Of a DNA stretch of 27,232 bases, positions 22,689-27,232 are shown one piece after another. The DNA lies in IMG/VR virus record IMGVR_UViG_3300021090_000092, positions 1 to 27,232 of that record; one strand, given 5' to 3'. Origin of the DNA: a virus. Position 1 is the first letter of the stretch. Every line of letters begins with the position of its first letter. The notes under the pieces were generated by a model. That model was not told where the DNA came from. It saw only the letters and a program-made list of their open reading frames with translations, and ran no database searches. Made by a program: the position numbers and the translations under genes.

Positions 22689-23080
22689 AATTCGGCGGCG
22701 ACTTTAACGAGCTCAAGCAATCGCTTGCAGCGATGGAGGGTCACGTCCAGAGTTGGGGCTCGAACATCCGCACGATCGCGGTTGGTGCGTTCGGCGTTTT
22801 TGCAGGCCGTGAGTTGATCCAGGCGGGCGTCGGGTTCGTCAATGCGGCCCGGGAGGCGGCGGAGGTCGACGCCAAGCTCGCGGCCGTCCTGGAGGCCACG
22901 GGACACGCCGCTGGCTTCACGGCCGATGAACTGGAGAAGATGGCGAAGGGCTTGCAGTCGATCACCAAGTTCGACGACGACGTGATCAAAGGCGCCCAGA
23001 CGATCCTCGCCACGTTCACAAACATTCGCACAGACGAGTTCCAAAGGCCGACATGGCGACCATCATGGGTGGCGACGTGA
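22667..23080 (+). CDS. Tape measure protein, N-terminal part (frameshifted)
   Basis: The 137-residue frame starts inside the end of the chaperone -1 frame. It has the N-terminal tape-measure pattern (SDVQVKFGGDFNELKQSLAAMEGHV, then EAAEVDAKLAAVLEATGHAAGF and DDDVIKGAQTILATFTNIRTDEFQ). The last 11 residues (RPTWRPSWVAT) break this pattern: the continuation lies in the -1 frame, where KADMATIMGGDVKSAAEQLGKALDAP follows from 23044. The two frames together give about 569 residues. The break is at TTCCAAAGG (23039-23047), where one extra A would restore the reading frame. Confidence 0.75.
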   Translation: MASDVQVKFGGDFNELKQSLAAMEGHVQSWGSNIRTIAVGAFGVFAGRELIQAGVGFVNAAREAAEVDAKLAAVLEATGHAAGFTADELEKMAKGLQSITKFDDDVIKGAQTILATFTNIRTDEFQRPTWRPSWVAT

Positions 23081-24375
23081 AAAGTGCCGCCGAGCAGCTC
23101 GGCAAGGCTCTCGATGCGCCGATTCAGGGCATCATGCTATTGGGTCGCTCTGGTGTCAAGTTCACCGAACAGCAGCAGGAAATGATCGAGGCGATGGTCC
23201 GATCGGGCGACGTTATCGGTGCCCAAAACGCGATCATGGACAAGCTGGCGTCGAAGGTCGGTGGCGCAGCCGAAGCGGCCGGCAGTGCGGCTGGTGGTGG
23301 ATTCGCCGAATTTGATCACGTCGTCAATGACATCAAGGAGGCGATCGGCGGCGGTCTCTTGGTCGTGATCGACGAGCTGCTGCCGAAGCTGGTCGACGGC
23401 GCCGATTTGGTGCTCGAATGGGCTGAGAGTTTCGAGGCAATGGGCCCGGCGATCGCGGACTCTGTTTCGCTATGGATGGGTCGCCTCGAATCTGCCGGTG
23501 AGTTGGCAGGCGCCGTGTTCGGATTCATGTTTGACATCGGGGCGGAGGCATTCACGGGCCTGCAAAAATTGGCCGTTGGCATGTTCACGGCCTTCGACGT
23601 CGGCTGGAAAAATCTGCCGGGGATCGCTTCGCTCGCCTGGGATTCCGTTCACCTTGCCGCCGTGACAGTGTTCGAGGATTTGACTTTCTTTTTCACCGAC
23701 ACGGCGCCGACGCTGTTCAACTTCTTTGCGGACAACTGGCGTGAAATCTTCACGGACATTGCTAACTTCACGGGCACCGTGCTCGAAAACATGTTCGACA
23801 ATGTTGAGACGTTTTTCAAGGCCGTGTGGGAGTGGCTCAACGGCAACGAGGCTTCGTTCGAGTTCAAAGCATTGACGGAAGGCTTTGAGGCATCGCTCAA
23901 GGAACTACCGAAGATCGCCGAACGCGAACTCACTGGGTTGGAAAAAACTTTGCAGGGAAAAATCGGCTTGCAGGCGGCCGGCATCCTCGGAAATTTCCAG
24001 AGCGAGCTCGAAAAGAATCTGGCAGCCGCTGGACTGAGCGACGTGAATCGGCCATCTGGGCGCGCGCCAAAAGCGGAAGGCGCAGCCGCTACGAAGCGCG
24101 AGCGCGAGAACTTCGCACCGAAAGAGAGCGGCGGCGACAAAGACAAGGAATTCAAGTCCGAGTTCGAAGACCTCGGCAGTCTCTTCAAACGCATCCAGTC
24201 GTCGGCCGCGTCGGGCGGCTCGCCCGAGTTGAAGGCCGCCGAGAAAACGGCAGAGGCAACTGAAAAGACGGCAGCAGCGGCGGAAGAAACCAAGAACACG
24301 AACAAGGAGATCGCAGCAGAAATGCGAGCCTTCAATGCGCGGGTGAATTTCGGTGGGAACCCGGCTTTGGGGTAA
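23053..24375 (+). CDS. Tape measure protein, main part (frameshifted)
   Basis: This open frame has 440 residues from ATG 23053, but coding-like sequence in this frame begins at about 23044. The opening MATIMGGDVKSAAEQLGKALDAPIQGIMLLGRSGVKFTEQQQEMIEAM is a conserved tape-measure motif. A Gly/Ala hinge, hydrophobic helices (about 120-210) and a coiled-coil-like Ala/Glu/Lys end (about 385-425) follow. Tape measures set tail length and help in DNA ejection; the combined length of about 569 residues implies a short to medium tail. If the frameshift is real and not bypassed, a working tail may need translation restart at 23053. Confidence 0.75.
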   Translation: MATIMGGDVKSAAEQLGKALDAPIQGIMLLGRSGVKFTEQQQEMIEAMVRSGDVIGAQNAIMDKLASKVGGAAEAAGSAAGGGFAEFDHVVNDIKEAIGGGLLVVIDELLPKLVDGADLVLEWAESFEAMGPAIADSVSLWMGRLESAGELAGAVFGFMFDIGAEAFTGLQKLAVGMFTAFDVGWKNLPGIASLAWDSVHLAAVTVFEDLTFFFTDTAPTLFNFFADNWREIFTDIANFTGTVLENMFDNVETFFKAVWEWLNGNEASFEFKALTEGFEASLKELPKIAERELTGLEKTLQGKIGLQAAGILGNFQSELEKNLAAAGLSDVNRPSGRAPKAEGAAATKRERENFAPKESGGDKDKEFKSEFEDLGSLFKRIQSSAASGGSPELKAAEKTAEATEKTAAAAEETKNTNKEIAAEMRAFNARVNFGGNPALG

Positions 24376-24381
24376 ATAAAA

Positions 24382-25203
24382 ATGCCGACTTGGCTAACAC
24401 CAACCAGTCCCGACCACGGCCTCGACGAGCCGGTCGAAATGCACCTCGGTCAGAGCGATTCGTTCTCGGACGATGCGTTCGAGACGACGGTCCAGCTCAA
24501 ATGTCGCTGGGATCAGAAGATCGCGGTGATGAACAACATGCTGATCGGCCCCAGCGAGTGGCCGTACCTGCCGGGCCAAGGCATCTACGCCTCACGCGCG
24601 TCGAGCGTGCCGTTTCCAGGCGAGACCGGCACGCGCTCCGGCGCGGCGAATCAGTTCTATACCTATGACTTCGCGCTCGTGACCGTCGCCTTCGAGCCGC
24701 TGTCGATCTCGGGTGGCGAGAACCCCACGTTCTTTAGCGAGTCGATCGAGCCGTCGGCTGAATTCATCACGATTCCGCACACGAAGTTTGTTTGGGGGAC
24801 AGGAATCGGAACCGATCTCAAGCCGGAAGAGGCACCCGGCAAGGTCCTGATCGGCTTCGATTACGTGGTTACTCTCTTCAACGTCGTGAGCGTGCCGAGC
24901 TGGGTGCTGACGCTGGTCGGTTGCTGCAACAGTGCAGCGGTGACGTCGCCCTCCCTGGGCTTCACATTTCCGCTGCAGACGCTGCTCTTCAATCCGCCGA
25001 AGATCAGCCGCACGGTGGCGCTCGGCGGCAGCAACCGCTATCAAATCTCGACGCGGTACACCTACCGACGCGACGGCTGGAACAAATTCTGGCGCGCTGA
25101 ATCAAATCCGCCAGCATTTGAGAGCATGTATCACAAAGACCTCCCTGGCGACGTGATCTATCTCAATTATCCGACCGCCGACTTCTCCGGGGCGATTCCG
25201 TGA
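24382..25203 (+). CDS. Hypothetical distal-tail-position protein, 273 aa
   Basis: It starts six bases after the tape measure stop. The protein is mostly beta-rich, with conserved-looking TYDFALVTVAFEPLSISGG, GKVLIGFDYVVTLFNVVSVPSWVLTLVG, and SNRYQISTRYTYRRDGWNKFWR near the end. A CC pair is at about 178. The gene after the tape measure is normally a distal tail or hub component, so that is the positional guess. I recognise no family motif. It overlaps the next gene by one base. Confidence 0.5.
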   Translation: MPTWLTPTSPDHGLDEPVEMHLGQSDSFSDDAFETTVQLKCRWDQKIAVMNNMLIGPSEWPYLPGQGIYASRASSVPFPGETGTRSGAANQFYTYDFALVTVAFEPLSISGGENPTFFSESIEPSAEFITIPHTKFVWGTGIGTDLKPEEAPGKVLIGFDYVVTLFNVVSVPSWVLTLVGCCNSAAVTSPSLGFTFPLQTLLFNPPKISRTVALGGSNRYQISTRYTYRRDGWNKFWRAESNPPAFESMYHKDLPGDVIYLNYPTADFSGAIP

Positions 25204-25622
25204 TGGGTCTGAACAGCGACAACGTGCCGACGTTCAGCAAAGGCGAGAGCGTAGGCGCGCCAGAGTTTCGGCAAAAGCTGAATCAGCTCGGCGACGCGGC
25301 CCGCCGCAGCATCGGCCAGCCCGGGTCGTTCCAGTCGGGCGGCGTGAATGTGCAGCGGCGGACGGGCGGGGGCGGTGGCAGCAGTTTGCGCACCGGCCGC
25401 TGTACGGTGACGATCACCGCACAGGCTAGTTGGGCACTGATAGACGCCGGCGACGGCTACGTGCAATTCTTCAACGACGACGCCTCGCACGATGGCGACG
25501 AAGTGCTGGTCAAGAATCGGCACAACACCGCCGTGGCCATCGGGTCGTCGGTCACAGTCGACATGGCCAAGAGTCCGCCAGAGGTCGTGAGCGCCGTCTG
25601 CGAAACTCTGGCCGACCCGTAG
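25203..25622 (+). CDS. Hypothetical tail-region protein, 139 aa
   Basis: Start at ATG 25203, with a GTG at 25200 as an alternative. The first 60 residues are Gly/Ser/Arg-rich (GGVNVQRRTGGGGGSSLRTG). The rest is a small beta domain (CTVTITAQASWALIDAGDGYVQFFNDD, DEVLVKNRHNTAVAIGSSVTVDM). It may be a small tail tip or baseplate component. The identity is unknown. Confidence 0.5.
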   Translation: MGLNSDNVPTFSKGESVGAPEFRQKLNQLGDAARRSIGQPGSFQSGGVNVQRRTGGGGGSSLRTGRCTVTITAQASWALIDAGDGYVQFFNDDASHDGDEVLVKNRHNTAVAIGSSVTVDMAKSPPEVVSAVCETLADP

Positions 25623-25634
25623 GAGCCACCATCA

Positions 25635-27232
25635 ATGCCGTTCAAAATTGGCGGCGGTTGCCGGTGCGACTCCAGTTGCGCTGCGCTGTGCGAGTTTTTC
25701 GAGACGCACGTCATCAGCGCGTTGATCGAAAACGTCCGGACTTACGTCGCTGAGTTCATTGATCCGGATACTGACTGGTTCTTGCTGACCGATGTCGATC
25801 CGACAGCGCCCGATTGTTGCGGCGAGTGGAGCTGCGAGCACAACCTCAGCAAGCTCGCGCAGGTCGGCTGCTGCGGGTTCAAGTTCTGTTGGGTGCACTT
25901 CTGCAACTTCGAGTGCTATCCCGTGGCGGCCAGCAGCGAGTGCGAGTGTGGCGAAGCTAATCTTTTGACTGGCTGCATGTCGACTCACATCGAGTTGTCG
26001 TACAACCACGACGGCAGCGACGCCGACTGCGACGCGGATGGAACGTGGAAGCTGCGGATTGCCTGTCACCTCGGCGCCACCGACGGCACCGGCGCGGAAG
26101 CCGGCGAGCTGATCCGCGGCGTCATCTTCGAGGAAGACGGCATCACGCTTGCCGAGCTTATCGACACATCGCCATTGTTCAGCCGCGAGTTCAACATTCC
26201 GCATCCAGTTGAGCCAGCCACCGACTATGACTTGGGCACGGCCTATTGCGGCGGTCGACCTGACACCCAAGGAACTTTCAAGTTCCGATTCGTCGATGAC
26301 CCCGGGCCGTCGCCCGGCGATCTGTGTGAGACGATCACCGCGGCCATCGCAGAGAATTGTAGCGACCTCCGAATCGATCCGGTCTTCCTGCAAAGTTGCA
26401 ACTGCGGGGGCCAGTTCGGCGCGAACGACGGTCAGAACCCTGGGTCAGTCGGCCTATTGCACATCAGTGGTTTTTCCGACCACGAGTGCGACAATGGCGT
26501 GAGTATCCTGTTGGCCAATATGAACGGCGGATGGGGCGGGTTTTTTACAACCGTCGACGGCTCGTCTTGGAGCGGCGTCGGGTTTCTGGGCGACGAAGAA
26601 GACATCGGCGACCCGGGCGAGTTGGTCTACACGAAATACGACGGCGTTGATCTGGAGGTCTCTGCGTGGTGCTGGAAACTGACCTGCGTTGTGAATTGTT
26701 CGTATAGCGCTTGCGGCACGAACGCAGACGGCAGCACGCTCGACGGTGGCGGGATCACACTCTTCATCCAATGGTATAACCACCTCCTCGATCGTTGGAA
26801 CCACGTCGACGATGCTCCACCTTGGGGCGGGAATCTCTTCCTGGGCGCGATGGACAGCCGCTGCGCTAGCGGAACCTGCGGCGGCTCGGTCTGCGGCACG
26901 AACGAAGTCGACCTCGACGCAGACGGCCTGGGGTGTGAGGGGGCCGGCGAGGGATCGGAGAGTTTTACTCTCTCAGGGACTCATAGTTGGGAGGCGCAAG
27001 CAACTGAAGTGACGGCAGTCTGCTGGGGCGGTGGAGCCAGCGGCGGCAGTGGCGGTGGCATTACATCCGGCGGCGGTGGCGGCGGCGGTGGCGGGCGCAG
27101 CGAGAAGTTAATCACAGTCACGCCTGGAAATAGCTACACCGTTACGGTTGGCGCGCGGGGCGTCGGTGCTAGTGATGCTGATGGTCAGAATGGCGGCGAC
27201 TCGTGGTTCATTTCGTCGGGGACCGTCCTGGC
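25635..27232 (+). CDS. Very Cys-rich tail-tip or fibre protein, 3' partial
   Basis: From the ATG at 25635 (weak GGAGCC upstream) the frame stays open through the right edge, about 532 residues. I count 32 cysteines, clustered at the start (CRCDSSCAALC, CCGEWSC, CCGFKFCWVHFCNFEC, CECG) and repeated later (CNCGG, WCWKLTCVVNCSYSAC, CASGTCGGSVCG). The C-terminal visible part is a glycine-rich fibre domain: ESFTLSGTHSWEAQATEVTAVCWGGG, then an extended Gly/Ser run, then EKLITVTPGNSYTVTVG and NGGDSWF. That domain is well known in phage tail fibres. The Cys-rich region has no family I recognise. It probably folds with many disulfides or bound metals. Confidence 0.7.
   Translation, partial: MPFKIGGGCRCDSSCAALCEFFETHVISALIENVRTYVAEFIDPDTDWFLLTDVDPTAPDCCGEWSCEHNLSKLAQVGCCGFKFCWVHFCNFECYPVAASSECECGEANLLTGCMSTHIELSYNHDGSDADCDADGTWKLRIACHLGATDGTGAEAGELIRGVIFEEDGITLAELIDTSPLFSREFNIPHPVEPATDYDLGTAYCGGRPDTQGTFKFRFVDDPGPSPGDLCETITAAIAENCSDLRIDPVFLQSCNCGGQFGANDGQNPGSVGLLHISGFSDHECDNGVSILLANMNGGWGGFFTTVDGSSWSGVGFLGDEEDIGDPGELVYTKYDGVDLEVSAWCWKLTCVVNCSYSACGTNADGSTLDGGGITLFIQWYNHLLDRWNHVDDAPPWGGNLFLGAMDSRCASGTCGGSVCGTNEVDLDADGLGCEGAGEGSESFTLSGTHSWEAQATEVTAVCWGGGASGGSGGGITSGGGGGGGGGRSEKLITVTPGNSYTVTVGARGVGASDADGQNGGDSWFISSGTVL

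Noticed and set aside
1-27232. CRISPR arrays, tRNA or rRNA genes, insertion sequences
   Set aside because: I saw no regularly spaced repeats, no cloverleaf-like tRNA sequence, no rRNA-like stretch, and no transposase or paired terminal inverted repeats.

Overview
The window looks like the late (morphogenesis) region of a tailed, probably siphovirus-type phage or prophage whose host is likely a planctomycete (Pirellulales-like). The host guess is an inference. It rests on high GC, very frequent GTCGAC words, planctomycete-style secreted proteins and a terminase-upstream gene family of a type I associate with planctomycete genomes. No host gene, integrase, att site, tRNA or replication gene is visible, so lysogeny cannot be decided. 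Every gene reads rightward except one HNH-type endonuclease gene (5147-5857, minus).

Layout. 2-679 is the 3' end of a polysaccharide-lyase/LamG-like protein, probably a tail or capsule-degrading enzyme. 720-4413 holds about a dozen small genes packed with overlapping starts and stops. At least six encode one- or two-helix membrane proteins (holin/spanin-like in form), and one encodes a membrane-anchored thioredoxin-fold protein that lacks the CXXC. 4417-5220 is a papain-like cysteine peptidase with Cys, His and Asn in place. 5147-5857 (minus) is the HNH-type mobile endonuclease. 5959-7780 carries a membrane-anchored thioredoxin (CPNC), a secreted Cys-containing protein and small membrane proteins. 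7777-10682 holds a beta-helix tail fibre with an N-terminal signal peptide, then a second fibre/adhesin-like protein.

10701-16067 is the packaging and portal block: small proteins including a HTH candidate small terminase, terminase large subunit, Mu gp29-like (DUF935-type) portal, a protein joining two Ig-like repeats to a gp36-like connector domain, and a Mu F-like head morphogenesis protein. 16083-19595 is the head block: an assemblin-type prohead protease with a scaffold tail and probable nested scaffold start, a lambda D-like decoration protein, an unknown virion-like protein and a lambda E-like major capsid protein. Intrinsic-terminator-like hairpins lie on both sides of the decoration/capsid group (17351-17387 and 19625-19659).

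19673-27232 is the tail block: P2 gpS/Mu G-like completion protein, two unknown connector-position proteins, probable major tail protein, a tail assembly chaperone with an A9C slippery run and a -1 frame extension (lambda G/GT logic), a tape-measure gene split by a one-base frameshift, two unknown distal-tail-position proteins, and a very Cys-rich protein ending in a glycine-rich fibre domain that runs off the window.

The most notable points are the -1 frameshift cassette, the interrupted tape measure, the papain-like peptidase beside membrane-anchored thioredoxin-fold proteins (possibly an envelope-opening module for a protein- and disulfide-rich cell surface), and the 32-cysteine tail protein.
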